This document shows, piece by piece, positions 12,313-25,682 of a DNA stretch of 64,000 bases. The notes below the pieces were generated by a model. The model had not been told where the DNA came from, made no database searches, and was given only the letters and a program-made list of their open reading frames with translations. Made by a program: the position numbers and the translations under genes. Origin of the DNA: Pelargonium tetragonum (lineage: Eukaryota; Streptophyta; Magnoliopsida; Geraniales; Geraniaceae); the NCBI GenBank assembly GCA_036897445.1, contig JAYMTL010000030.1:87397-151396 (forward strand). Direction: 5' to 3'. Each line of letters opens with the position of its first letter. Within the stretch, counting starts at the first letter, position 1.

Positions 12313-15000
12313 GAATTCTTAACCTACCTTAGAAAATCTTATTCACTCTCCTATACAAATTATAGGAGCTTAATATCAGGATAAGGTTGACTAGAATTTA
12401 CCCTTGGAAACTCTACTAATCCTTGTTTTGTCAAAACTTCTTACTATTAAATTATAAAGCTGTTAATTAACAAGGCTTAAAGTACTGGCAAATCCCCTAG
12501 ACTCCACAGAAGCCCCCTACTTATTAAACAAATAATTAAAGCCTCATTAACTAGACTCTATATTCGAGAACTACTAGTTTTAGTCTATATAGAAAGATAT
12601 AACTTTTCTAGAATACAAAAAAATTGACAAGCTCAAGTTCCTCTAGAATTTGTGCTGCTTACTTTTTAATTGTTTAGTAAGTCGTCAGAGTCGGTATATT
12701 AGGAATAGTATTGCTAATTTCTTTTGCTTAGATTGGGTCCTTATTTTTACAGTAAGTTCCAAGAAAAGCTTTCTATTTATTAGGGTTGCCCTTAGGATTA
12801 AAAAGTCTTACTTTCTTTGTCTTACTAAAAGTCCTTGTTCTAGTTGTCTTTATTCCTTACTGGAAAGCGGATGAAGAGCTCCAAAAAGTATAGTAAAAGG
12901 AGTTATAGTCTATAAATAATAAAATAGGTTTTCTCATCTTTTTAATTCCTGAGTTAAAGTAGGAATTTCAAAAGAGGGGTTCAAAGGATTTTTTCGGTTT
13001 TATGAACAACTTGTAAATAATGCTTTAAATTTGTTCGAAATTTTGCCTTTAACTGTATCTTGATATACAAGTATAAAGTATTCCTTTGTTCTTTCTGGAT
13101 TATGAGATTCTACTAAAATAAGAAGTGGGAAAAGTGGAGTTTCGAACCCTACACAGGATTAATAGCTTTTTATTACCGAATCCTTCTTAGTTAGCTAGTA
13201 CCAAAACTTAATTTAGGAAACAAGATACTCTTAAAACTTCTTAATCCGATGTAAATCAGCTATCAAAAGTAATTTATTAAAATTTAGGCATTCCTACTTG
13301 TTGTTAACTAACTCTAAAACACGGCTCAAGAGCGACAAATTTACTACTATGCTTGTCCTTAAAGCGATGGGTCGCCTAGCTTTTTCTATAGTTACATATT
13401 ATAGCTAGAAACTGTACCTAGTTTAGAGTAGTATTTACTGAACTTCTAAGACAGAAAACTGTTCCTCTAAAAATACGTAAAAAAATCATTCCTATTATAT
13501 AAATGAAAGGGTGCTTTAAAGAAAGCGAGTAGGGGTAGGGATTAATAGGACCCAGCAAGCTTGCCTAAGATTCCCTGTGTTAAACTCAATTTTCGGATAT
13601 TACTCTGTATAAAAAGAAAGAAATAGAGAGACTCCTTTGGATACTTACTCGCTCGCGTAGAAAACCTATATTCTCAAATAAAAAGCTACTGTGTAAAAGT
13701 TTACCCTATATTATTCCGGCGTTAACTAGGGGTCTTCCATAAAACATTTTTTACTGCAAGACCTCAGCAAGGGATTTTGACTTCCAAGGCTTCTAAAAAG
13801 AGATAGCTTTTTGAAAGATTTTCCCTTTACTTTTTAGAAGCATATGCGCTCAAACGGCTTCCGCATCTTCCCTCTTGTTTTGAAAATGAATTGCCCTTAG
13901 AATTTATAGGAAAACCTCTTAGCTTTAAGGATTCTCCAGCAGGCTTCCTTCGTTAGTACCTGTAAATATACAAACGAAGTTATCTAAATCTCGCTTTTAC
14001 TGTACTAAAAGTCCTCGTCGAGTTATCTAAAAAGGAATATACTACAAGAATAGGAGTCCCCACGTAATTGGGTAAGACTTATGTAGCATACAGCATTTAC
14101 AAGAAGAAATTTCCCTATTCTACTAAGTTTCTTTCCTAAACTTTCTTTTCAAAGCGCTACCAGCTGGTTGATATGGGCCCAGCCCTTTCTCGGGTCGGGG
14201 AGTCTCTGTCTTACTTACTATAGTCCTAATACATAATGCAGAACAGGCTTTTATAAAATCTTATTCTTGTTTTCCTAACTTTTTGAATTTAAGCTATAAG
14301 CAAAACAAATTGCCCAGGTATTTGCTTAGTTAGAAGTTAGACTTCTTCTTCCAAAGCTAAAAATTACAGTATAATCTAGCGTCTATTAACCAGTTTTCCC
14401 TGTACGAGCTTCCGACTTAGTTACGCTTCTTAGTTCGTCTATACCTAATTGAAAAGTCTAAGGAATCCCTGGTATACCTTGTAAAAAGAGCTCACACCCT
14501 TCTTAATTAAAAAGCTTACCATATCTTATAATAAATAAGATAAGTAAATACTTTTAGAAATGTTAAGAAAAAGGGGTTGAAGTTATTATCTAATCTTTCA
14601 TTTTCTTGCTTGTTTAGCTGTCCCGGGGCAAGTTTTTTGGTGTGTATACCGAGGACTTTCTGAGGTCAATATTTACTATGCTTTTGAGGTTAAGCTAATC
14701 TAAGCAGCGAAATCCTTCATTTTTTTGTTAATAAAAAGCAAGTAAAACCGGGTATAAAAGCGTATCCCCACAAGGCGTCAATAAGCAGACCTAAAAAAGG
14801 TCAGGTGTGCCCTCAATTGTTAACAAAAAAGAGTTCCTACGGGACTCAAAGTAATTGAATGAAGTAAAGAAAATGAAGATTGTCTGAACTTCATAATTAC
14901 AATCACTTAGATAAAGTCATACTCTTAAAATCTTAAAGCGGGAATTTCTGAAGTGAAATCCTATGCTAGAAGACATCTATTAGTTGTTAGTTGACTGCAT

Positions 15001-15071
15001 TTAATCGAGTTTTCGTTTGGTAGATTAACGCGCATTTGAATGGGAAGCTGTAGGTTCAAATTATCCCCAGG
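15001..15071 (+). pseudogene. tRNA-like relic
   Basis: The order of tRNA landmarks is recognisable: a D-loop-like GTTTGGTAGA, then CGCGCATTTGAATGGG in the place of an anticodon arm, then a canonical GTAGGTTCAAAT T loop at 15051-15061. The stems do not fold well. T-stem halves GTAGG and TATCC pair at only about half the positions, and no acceptor stem is evident. I cannot assign an amino acid. It could be a decayed tRNA or a chance B-box-like string, but the correct spacing of D-loop and T-loop strings favours the former. Confidence 0.3.
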
Positions 15072-18000
15072 AACCCTTAAAGGATCCTAAAGTTACTATA
15101 TATTAACAAATATCTAGTGGAAAAAACTTTAAAGTGCCTTTTTAACATTTTTAACATATAGAGGGGACTCAATAAAAGCGGAATTGTAATGTAAAATGTA
15201 AGTAGTAGGTCCCTCCAAAAAATCCTAAATCCTTTTTGGAATACGCAAAGCCTTAAATTACTGGAATAAATTAAGGTATATTAATGCTTTTTAGTTTTTT
15301 TTAGTTAGACCCTTCCATAGAATATTTTATAGTCTTTTTGAAGCCTCCTGAGACTGATTCACCTACACTACACAAAATGCTGGAAGTAAAAAAGGCATAC
15401 AACTTTAAAAAGAACCCCTATTAGAGAGAGCCACAGCTAGAGCAGAAACTAAGCTTAGCCCTTACAATCCAGAGTTCAAAAGGACTTTATGTTACTTGGC
15501 AGCCTCTAATCTAAGAACCCCCTTAAGCGACTCTTTATTTGAGTTACTTTTTTAGGCAGATTCCGCTCGGCAACTAGGTTTTCGAATAAAATACCATATC
15601 ACAAGAATAGGGATTCTAGCCTTCCAGTAGGAATCTCGGGAATTTCTAAATATAACAAACAACTTTTCGGATAAACCAGAGTCTTTTTTCTATCGTGGAA
15701 AATAAGGGCTGCTACATCTACCTTCGTACTTGACAAAAAATACCAAAGGGGTAAAAACGACTAAATATGCAAACATAGTTGAAAAAAGACCCTTCAGCTC
15801 GCTTAAAGCATCAAACTAGGATTTACATTACAAGATTCGTTTCAAAATAGGTGCAGTTAATTCCAGGGTATCACGCGAAACCACCTGTACTAATAAACTT
15901 GGCTTTTTCCCTTATTATTACTTTTATTTATTCGGCAGTGACTCTTTTAGTAATCTATCAGGATCTAGAACTTTAAAGAGGTAAGTACAGGAATTCCCTT
16001 TAGAAAAGTTAAAGTATCTTAAATAAGAAACAAGAGTTTGTTTATAAAGAAGGTTGCTTTAGATTTATTAAAAGGGGCCCTTTTAGCTAGCTGCTTGGTG
16101 CAAAAAAATCCAGGGTGTCCTTATCTTGATACTAAATCTCAGTACTTTATATTTTTAAAGTTTAGGTTTTACCTTAGTTCTTAGTTATAAGGAGGCTCTT
16201 TTCTCTTACTGCGTTTTCTAGTCTATTTTTTGATAAGAATAGGCAATACTCCGATAAGTGAGCTCCTTTTGGCTGTCAATTCGGAAAAAAGACTAACTCG
16301 TTGTTAGCGCAGGGGTTATTTGTTTACATCTACAGGGCTCCTCTCATGCAGAATAATTTCGATAACTAAAGTGGAAAGGCTCTGCCGCTGAATGAATGCT
16401 TTCTCCCCGGCAGTTCTGAGTGGTTTCTGCCCAACCTCTGTAAATTGGGGCTTACTTTATATAATTAAATAGGAAATTTGTTGCCGCCCACCCCTACCAT
16501 TTTATTTAGAGAAACCTAAGAGCTCTTCATATCCTTGCAAAATTTAGTAGAGTGAGAGTCACGTAAAAAAGCATTTACATGCCTAAAGTTAGAAAATGAA
16601 TTTGAGATTTTCCTTGACGAAATACCCTGGATAAGTTACAAGTTCCCTTAACATTGCTTACCAATAACTTAAGGAATAAGGGCTAATAAAGGCCCAGAAA
16701 GAAACTCTAGTCTCAAATCTTATAGTATTTAATGTATTGCCCTGTTTTCTATTTTGAATCTCACAGGATCAGGTGCATCTAAGGGTTTCGCTTCCCTAGA
16801 CGCTCCTTTTTGTAACTAGACTACGAGCTATCCCAAGTTGACGCTGCCTTTACTACTCCCTAGTATAGTTCCAAGAACGGAAGGGGCCTTTTTTGAAACC
16901 TGCAAAGAAGCTTGGGGAAAATACTTAGAGTACCCTTTCAAATTTGAAGGGGTTTTGAATTGGAAGGCAAATATAGATATTTTATTGCTGCAAGATTCTC
17001 TTAGTAACACGTATTTATATTTATAAACAAGGGTAGCCTATATCAATTATAATTGAGAGTTTAGCTTTTTTAAGCTTTTAGGTGCTCCTTTAAGAAATAC
17101 TACACAATCTAACACGGATAATTCTAAGGGAGGTTCAATGCAGAGCTTCACAAAGTCCTTGTATATGGTGCAGATTATGATAAAGCAAGTCTAAGATTAT
17201 GCACCTTATGGCAATAATGTATACTTTCATATTACTTTCTTCTTTTAGTTTAGAGAATATCAATATCAATAAAACTTAAGAACAAGAGGTGCGAAGCCCT
17301 AAATAATTAGAGTATAAGGACTCGGTTCTACCCCATTAGGATTAGATTTAGGGCGAGCTCTAACTAAATAGATTTTAACACTTTTCAAAGTTCAAGGTAA
17401 CCTAAGTTTAGAAAGTGCCTCTAAAGTTGGCTCCTTTTACAAAGCCCAGTTACTTCAGGACTTGGGAAATGGCTACTAATTACTCAAGGGCACGGGAGAA
17501 AAAAATTCTAGGCTTACGAACTTAAATATATTATTAGAAGAAGTCTACGGGGTAGGTAATGTTATAATCTCAGTAAATGTTGAATAGCTACGAGTAGCTC
17601 AAAGCTCGAGACTGGAAAGGAATAAGTTTTGTAGTTAAAAAGTCATAAATGAATTTCCAAGACCTAATAAACAGAGTTCTCTCATATACTGACTACTGAA
17701 GAAGTTAAAGCAAATTATTAGGACGTACAGATACTGGAAAAGACCTGCGAAAAAAGGTACCGAGACAAGATTTCAGCAGTAGCAGTACTCGACCCTTAAT
17801 AAAGATTAAAATAGAGTTACATTTTTTTTTAATACCTGGAAGCTTTTATACTAGTATAACCCAAAGGGAGTCTTGATTAACCCTCAATCCTCCATGGATC
17901 CAGTCAGGGCTAAGTCCTAAAAGTTAGACTATAAGGATTCCCTGAGTTAAAGTTTCTCTCTTATACCAGCTTAGATTAGTGATTAGTAGACACCATAAAT

Positions 18001-18740
18001 TTCTGATTATACCACTTTATACACCAAGAGATAGAAGCATTATCCTTCGGGAAACCCAAGCTTTGCCAAGTAAATTAAAATTGCTAAGTTATCTTATCAG
18101 GCTAAGATATCTAAATCAGGAATTCATATCAAGTGAGTATGTATAATAGAGGTCTTTCCTTAAGTCAAAAGTACTACGGGGTCTCTATATTATTAAAAAG
18201 GAGGCGTATCCCGTAGAAATTGCAGAAGTCGCTAAAGCTTGAAGTTCTAATTTCCGAGGCAAATCCTAGTATTCTTTAGCGAAACTTTTAATTCTATTCA
18301 GTCAAGGTACAACAAGCTAACGTCAAGAGTTCATTTTTCATTTCTAGATATTTCTCAACAAGAAAATTTCCCGCACCTATTATAATTGTTTGGTGCTTTT
18401 AATTTCAAATTATTAAGTAATATTTATCTTTATTGAAGTTTTGCTTTTGGGTATAGGGCCGGGAATTCCGTTATTAATAGTAGGTCCTTGTTTTATGTTT
18501 TCTAATCTCAAAGGCAGCCCTTATCTGAAAGGAAGTATCCGGTAACGTAGAAAGGCCCTTAATTTATACTCCGCTTCACTTTCCTTATTAATACGCTTAA
18601 GGGTACCTGATGAAAGTACTATAATATTGGTTTATTTGGGTCAGTAATAAAGAAACCGAATCGCAAAGTATTTTATTAAATTTCGCAAGGATATGCTATT
18701 TTGCTAAGTACGAAAACGGGAATAAAAAAAAGACCTAGAC

Positions 18741-18760
18741 AAGTTACTAATTAGTAACTT
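18741..18760. repeat. Perfect 20-bp palindrome
   Basis: AAGTTACTAATTAGTAACTT reads identically on both strands over all 20 positions. Perfect palindromes of this length are not expected more than a fraction of a time in 64 kb at this composition. The form resembles a dimeric protein-binding site or a collapsed inverted repeat, but no gene or further repeat copy is visible beside it. Confidence 0.75.
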
Positions 18761-21700
18761 AAATTAAGGGGTTCCTGCTTTTCTATTCTAAACGACGTTC
18801 CTGGTAAGTATGTGCTTCCAAGTATACGCAAGTAGAGTTTGCTTATCATAGAGATGTTCTGCTAGAGCAAGAGGAGCTCCTTAATATCTCAAATTTCTTT
18901 ATGCTACTAAAAACTCTGTTTTGTTTCTTTTATTAAATTTTGGTACATTTTTAAGATTTGCCGCATTTCCTATAAATAGAAAGCTATTTCTATATACACA
19001 CTAAGGTTCCAACTTCGAATAAAATTCCTGCTGCTCTGAGGGTACTAGAGAGTTCATAAAGTAGGACTCAGGATTGCCCACTAATCGAAGTTAAAGGCTA
19101 GCAATACAAGCAAAAAGATTTTCCTTTGTCGATTATACTGCCTATCATACAAACTTTACTATTCTGAATAGCTTGGAGCGCCTTTAAAAGCATAACTTAT
19201 ATGAATTTCGGATCCCTTTAGTTTTCAATTTCAGGAATCTTTATTTAAATCCAGTTTAAAGTAAGTTTTTAACTCAATTTCTCCGCAATCCTAAATTTGT
19301 TGGAGTTAAAGCTTCATTGCAATCCTCAGCGGTAGCACCTTTTTTGCCCTCTTATAGAAGTAGAAAAACCCTTTTAATAACTATGAAGCCACCCCAACTG
19401 CATAACCAAGAATTCCATTTCTGTTAGTTAGCTAGCCCTGACATAATCTTAAAGCTCTTGTTTACTTCTTTATGATAAACGTTCAACTACTATCCGTAGA
19501 CTGTATAAATAACTTAAGAATCCAGTGCATATTTACTAAGTGTCTTACCCTCTCTTCATGTTAATTAACCGCGATAACATAAGTTTTTGATTAGAGTTTT
19601 GCTTCTAATATAGAGTAATGTCTAGAAGGCTTGGTAGAACTGTAACTTCGAATACCTTTTCGTAAAAAGTTGCACAAGTAGAAACCCTTTTACAAGGCGA
19701 GGCTCTCGTATTAGTATTTCTATTATCTTTTTATTTCATATGTATAACTCGATTTAAGCTTCATAGAAATATTCTTTGATCATTGCGAAAGGGTTCCCCC
19801 TCGCTTCGGACCTCCGCGCCAATCCTAAATCCGTGTCTTTAAATTTAAAACAGGGGTTTCTTAGATAATAGAATATACTGCAGCTAATTATAGGGCTCCA
19901 TCTTACTTATAAGTCAAAATACAAAATGGAAGCAATACCCGCGGGATAAGACTGCCTAAAATCTTAACTGCACTGGTAAGGGTCCGTTCCTCGCCGAGAA
20001 TTATCCGGGCACTCATACTACATATCCTTGGGAGCTCGAAAGAGTTTAGAACTAAGGGCGTTGTGATTTTTCTAACTTGGTAATATCCACGGATTTTCCA
20101 TGAATTCTGGACGTGGGATTTCTTAAATAAAAAAGGCTTAATTAAGTATACAAGTCAAAGTAGGATTTCTTATATTATTTAAGGTCATTGGCGAGTCATT
20201 TTATCTTATTGTGTTAGAACTCTATATCATGAACACAGCGATATGTTTCTAAATTCTCAGACTTGGATAGCAAAGCAGTCCGCTTTTTTCAATGTGCAAT
20301 GATTAAGGGGGTCCTAAAGTAAGTTAGAGTTAGGGATATTCGTAAAGTTTATCCTGGAAAGTCTGTAGCTTTCAAAACAACTAAAACTAATAGGGTTCCT
20401 TTAAAGAACTCTAAAAGCCCGGTAGTATACTACACCTAACCTAAATTCTTCCGGCGGGAATTTAAGGTGAAGCCTTGAAGTAATAGAAAGACACAAGACT
20501 TATGGCTGACAAAAATCTGGATTACCCAAGGTCCAAGTTTATATAAAATCTTCCGTTTAACGTTCTTTTTCGTGCGCTTTTTAGGGAAATTTTTTATGCT
20601 GCTACGTACGATTTCTTTTTAAAGAAAAGATTTACTTAAGGGTTTCCTTTTTATTCTACCTATTTATTTCTCAGGAGCATGCCCTTTTACAAGAGGGAGC
20701 ACCCTAAGAATTTCTTACCGAAGCAAGGGTGCGCAAATTAAAGCCTATTTAATACTTTAGACTTTCCTTTTTAATCCAAGGATTCCTTAAGTCCTTATTA
20801 CGAAAGCGCTTTTCTTAACTCGGTAAAGGGCCCTTATGCCAGGATTAGTGGTATTTTTGAAGATACTTATCAAGCTGTATAAACTATAAACAGGATTTCC
20901 TTATGTATATTGGCTCGGTTCGAGTCCTCTAAATATCGTTATTGTTGTTATACTTAACTAAAGCCGGTTTCTACTGCTAATAGTTCGTAATAATAAGAAT
21001 TTCCGCGCAATAAGTATGGGAAAGCAATCTTGAGCGAATTTCTTTTAAATGTCTAATCTGAAATTCTAACTTATCCCCTATCCTTTTGTAATAGAAGTTA
21101 CAAGTAAGAGACAGCTATTTAGATACTAATATGATAAGCTTTTTAGTACTAAATTCCCCTCTTAGCTCCTTGCGAGAGGTACCTTTTTTCAAAATTACGA
21201 AGTGAAGCGCAACTAATTTCTATAGGAAGTCCGGATTAATTACCAATTTTCTTTTTCAAATATCCGCTCAAGACCTTTAATTAAAAGGAATAGCCTTTAC
21301 CCTTGTCTTATCAAAACTACACAATATCTAATTAACCCAGAGAGAGGTTCTTAGTGAGTACTCCTTAAAAACTTATAGCCTAGACCTAAATTCTTTAAAA
21401 ACTGCTTTTACAAGAGATTTGAGAATCTGAAACAACAAAGCAACTTAATAGCAAATAAAAAGAAATCCGAGGTTTTAAGGATATGTCTTTTTCTTACTAT
21501 GTATTTTAAAGTTGCTAATAAAACGAGTTATAAGCCGGGAGAGCATAAAAAAAGTTTTCTAAAAAAGGGATCCTCACTAGATTTACAAAGTCCAGCACTA
21601 AATAATGTTAACTTGTCTTGCTACTTTACATCAGCACAAAAGGGGAAGGGTACTTGGATATTGACCGGGGCTTTCATCTATGAAAATTTAGTAGGGATCG

Positions 21701-22038
21701 AACGGCGGGCCCAGCATAAAAATATCATAAAAAGAGATACTAAAAGCTTCCACTATTATATTAGCAAAAAGAGAAAATTAGAGTTATAACTTGGAGTTAA
21801 GCCCGGGTTTAGTTTTTTCTAAATTTAATTACCACAAAACTACTAAGCCTCGTAGCTTTGTTCCATTCAGGGTTGAGCCTCAGTATTAGGAGAATCTTTT
21901 ATAGCGTATTAGGCAAGTTAGAGCTATATCATTAGAATGCGGTGGATATCCTTCTTTGAGCATCTTTTTCTTGAATTACTAAGTATAAATTTCTAATATG
22001 GAAGACCTATAGGGGCAAGTAATAGCCTAATAAATTCA

Positions 22039-22060
22039 CTTTAAAGGGCCCTTTTTAAAG
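22039..22060. repeat. Quasi-palindrome with GGGCCC core
   Basis: CTTTAAAGGGCCC is followed by TTTTTAAAG, so the arms mirror each other except for two extra T residues on the right. It is the longest clear member of the dispersed A/G-run to C/T-run family that fills class 1 sequence and shows the family's idealised form: AT-rich edges, a G run, a self-complementary centre and a C/T run. Confidence 0.65.
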
Positions 22061-25000
22061 TAGAGAGAAAAACCAGTTTCCTCCTGCAAAAAGGGGCTTA
22101 TCAAAAAGACTTAACAGTGCTGCGAGCTGCCTCCTAATAAAAAAAGCTATTACCAGTATTTGTATACACAAGGAATATCTTAAGTTTTGAAAACCCCTTA
22201 GGAATTTGATTTAGATATAGAGCGCGTATGAGGGTGAGCGCTTCAAAAAGTAAACTGAATAAGTTTAAAATCCTTTAAATTAAATATTATAAGTATAAGC
22301 CTCGCATTTCTCTTTCTTTTCAAGCTTGAATACTGGGGAAACTTGTTAAATTCTCGGAGGATATTAGTCTACTTATACAAGGGCTTCCTTGGCAGTACAC
22401 TGTAGGGGTTTTCATAATACTTAAGCTTATTTAGGTAAATCCAACTATTACGCAGGTTATAAAATAGTAAAGTTTTAGTCAATTGTTGCTATCCTGGCTA
22501 AGAATATCTCATTAGGTTTACTTTAAACTACAAATTCTCTTCCTTTTAATATAGAAAATCTAGTGCTTAATTCAAAACTTTCTTTTCAGGCGGATGCCCT
22601 AGTATAACTGTGGGTAAAAAGAGGGCACCACTAAACTTAGTTTATTGTACCTCATGCTTATGGAAATCCTATATATTAGTTTTTCTTATGCTTTTTTACC
22701 TTTTTTTAGAAATATAGACCTATCTGCGTAGATATTTGTTATCTTCTTCGTGAATAGGCTTTATTCGAGAGTATAAGATTTTTGATTTGTTCGCAATTCA
22801 TATCATTTCCCACACGAAGAAGACCTCGAAGTGTTACCTTTTTTGAATTTTGTCTTTTAACTGCATTTTATGAGGCTTTTAGTTTATCAGTAAGCTTTGT
22901 TTAAGTCAGTAAAAAGGAATATAGAAATTCGTATAAGGCGTACATAGAAGTCTTCATATAAGAATCTTGATCTCACCGGGGTTGTTATACTTAGAACGTG
23001 TTCTTTACCTTATTTATTATAAGTTACCTTTTGTACTCTGTTTCATCTAGATTTTTAAGTCTCTACTAACGCAGTTCTTAGAGAATCGACGCTCAACGCG
23101 GCTACCATAGTAGGGCAACCCTTGTTACAGATGTATAAAGTTGTATCACTTGTTCGTGTAAAGAATTCCCGGCAGAATTTTTCCGGGTTGTAGGATTCCG
23201 AGTTATTCGTACCCTTATTGGTTGAAAAATTCTTTTTCATTTTTTATATTATAAGTATGGCAGGGGTAGACCTTATTTTCTTAATATACCACCCAAGATC
23301 TTTATATTATTTGTTGTAACTCTCAGAAATGTAAATTAACTTTACAAGTTCAAAACTAAAGACATAGAAATAAGACTGCTTTTGCTTAATTGTAATTTTA
23401 GAAACTTAGGGGTCAAAGTTTGAGTATATTTAGTCTTTAGTCCTATAAAAGACTTCTGGCTATACCCCTTTCACCCTCTTTGCTAAATTAAAACTTAATT
23501 TTCAGTCGTTAAGACTTACCCCCTTTACTGCTAACCTTATCATAATATCCAATGCAACCAAGGTGCAGATATCCTCTATTACTTGATCGTATAATCTTTG
23601 AGGGGCCTTTAATTACAAACGATTTATACCTTATACGGACCCAAGTGAGAACCAAACAATAAAATGAATATTAAGTCATAACAGTTACTCTTACCCTTGC
23701 TAGGCCGATCCCGGGATTTAAGACTCTTTAGTTTACAATTTCTATACAAGAAAATCTGAATAATAAAAGGAATTTTGTTAGTGGGCCTAGTTTATTTTGG
23801 GTATTTTTATACGGTGCCTATAATAGGGAGTCCTTTTTTCCCATCTCATATAGATGCATCTCTTAATCTGTTTTTCTATTCTGTGAGTTATCGTGTGTTA
23901 GGTTTCCAGACGGAATAATTTATATCTAATTGAAAGCTTTAATTTAGAAAAGAGTATACTGCAAGGAGATCCCGCGCATATAAAATTTTAGATTAAAGGG
24001 TATGTAAATACACGGAAAGGCCTTAGCTTTATTTTTGTGGAGTTGTCTTGCACAGGTTTTTTAAATCTCCGCTTTGTTTTGTAAGGAGCTTTCTGATAAG
24101 CAATTTCTCCTATTTGACTAGTTAACTCTGCCAAAGCACTAACAGTGAAAACACCTAAAATAAGAGTAACCGTTAAAATACTGGACTGACACACCAGAGC
24201 CTTCCCCTAAATTTATATTACTCGCGGAAAGTCCATACTAAAGCTAACGAACATAAGAACCTCCGATCCTAGGTCGAGGAAACTTGCCAAGTATCGGGTA
24301 CGGACGTGAATTATATTAATTATAAAACTCAAAAAGACTTTTCCGCTCAACAGATCACCAGAAGTTTCTTTCTTAAGATTTCCGGTAAAAGAAGACTTTT
24401 TGTATTTTTAACTTGCTCTAAGAGATAAAAGTCTTATGTAGTTATTTTAGATTCTATGTTATAAAATCCCATAGTAATAGGGTCTCCCCTACAAAGTTTT
24501 AAGAAACAAGTCAAGGTAATTCAATTTTAAGATTTGGAAGTAGAAGTTTGGGTCATTAATGCTTACAATTTGAAGGGTTTTCACTAGCAAGAGAACAAAA
24601 ATGAACAAGAAAGCTCTGATATATAACACATGTAAATAACTTACACCTTGATTTGACCAACACTATTCGTATTAAAGTACTAAGATCCAGGAATTCCTAT
24701 ATAAGACCTAAACATTATAGTAAAAGAGCCTTATATCAAGCAGTAGATAAACAGAAAATTCATACTTATTTTTAGTAGAATATCTTCCGTTAGAGTACTC
24801 TATTTTTGAAAAACCTCTTAATTTTCTATCCGGATATGAGTACACAAACAACTTATAAAATTAGTGAAAATCCCTTTGTCTCTGTTACAAATTAAACGCA
24901 AGATTTAGAATACTAAACATTCGAGATATTCCCCACGGGCCTTACTACGTATAGCTTCTTATCCCTTATTATTAAAGATACGGGTTAACCATTAATGAAG

Positions 25001-25612
25001 TGCGTCTCACTGCTATTTAGTTATAAACCAATCTAAATTTAAGAATACTAGAGCAGAAGCCTGACTTAGAAAGATGTAAAGAGCTCCTTTTATGAGAGTA
25101 GCATTCCCCCTCATCGTCCCATAGAAATGGCTCCCCTTTTTGTTGTAATTTTATCTTACATTTTCCCAGAACTCTAAAGCACCTAATAGTAGTAAGTATC
25201 TTTCGAAGTGCAGGGTTTAGTGCAAATAAGTACACATGTCGCAGCCCTTTAATTATCTATTATTATGGACTACAAAGCAAAATATCTTATCTTACAGGGA
25301 TACGCCCGTCGGCCGCACTACTAATCTGTAAATTTAAAAGTAAACGAGAATCTTTTCAGAGAGCAAAAGGATTGAGTAAGACTAAAAAAATCGAGGAGTA
25401 ATCCGAAATGCTGACATATAACTTTCCTTGGCCGCTCTTCTCCGGCCGCTTCCTAAAGACCTCAAGATCAAGAGGTATTGTAAATAAAGCTTCAAGGTAG
25501 ATTTGAAATTAAGTTCTTCTAGAAAATCAATCTTGTGGGAGTACTTAATAAACGTGGATAAGCATAGGAGGCTGGGTATGTATTTTATAAAGGGAATGCA
25601 AACTTATACTTT

Positions 25613-25682
25613 TTGGCAGAAGCATGAAATGCAATTGGTAAAGCACTAGTTAAAAGTTCAAACACAGAAAAATTCTATATTG
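25613..25682 (+). pseudogene. tRNA-like relic with D arm, lacking anticodon arm
   Basis: A clear D-arm-like element, TGCAATTGGTAAAGCA (25630-25645), has a TGC/GCA stem and a GG-containing loop. About a dozen bases later a T-loop-like AAGTTCAAACA follows. Outer segments AGAA and TTCT can pair as a short acceptor stem. The space between D and T arms is far too short to hold an anticodon arm. As with the 7.7 kb element, it looks like a tRNA whose central arm has been lost. Identity is not assignable, and chance resemblance cannot be excluded. Confidence 0.3.

Larger units (their letters stand above)
7802..15000. other. Gene-free AT-rich DNA (class 1)
   Basis: No gene can be supported. The longest open frames are about 77 codons (10247-10480 and 11115-11348), overlap in other frames, and resemble no family. 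Switch motifs recur, including GGATCCCGGG at 9858. The stretch from about 11.9 to 12.6 kb is more AT-rich and poorer in G, and contains the 23-nt palindrome at 12290-12312. Around 13,130-13,150 a T-loop-like string (TTCGAACC, minus-strand sense) appears without a foldable tRNA around it. Confidence 0.5.
15072..25612. other. Gene-free AT-rich DNA (class 1)
   Basis: Ten kilobases without a supportable gene. The longest frame, 21499-21789 (96 codons, ATG start, lysine-rich product), has no recognisable domain or ribosome-binding context and is within chance expectation. Switch motifs are dense: AAAAGGGGCCCTTTT at 16070-16084, CGGATCCC at 19209, GGGCCC at 20828 and 21709, and the long palindrome at 22039-22060. 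A perfect 20-bp palindrome lies at 18741-18760. An isolated T-loop-like GGTTCGAGTC lies at 20917-20926 with no foldable tRNA around it. Confidence 0.5.

Noticed and set aside
21499-21789. 96-codon ATG-started frame with lysine-rich product
   Set aside because: No domain, no codon bias different from the background, and switch motifs (GGGATCC at 21567, GGGCCC near 21709) pass through it as in non-coding DNA.
22039-22060. GC-core hairpins followed by T runs considered as rho-independent terminators
   Set aside because: The layout is symmetric with A runs on the other side, occurs hundreds of times, and no gene precedes any of them.
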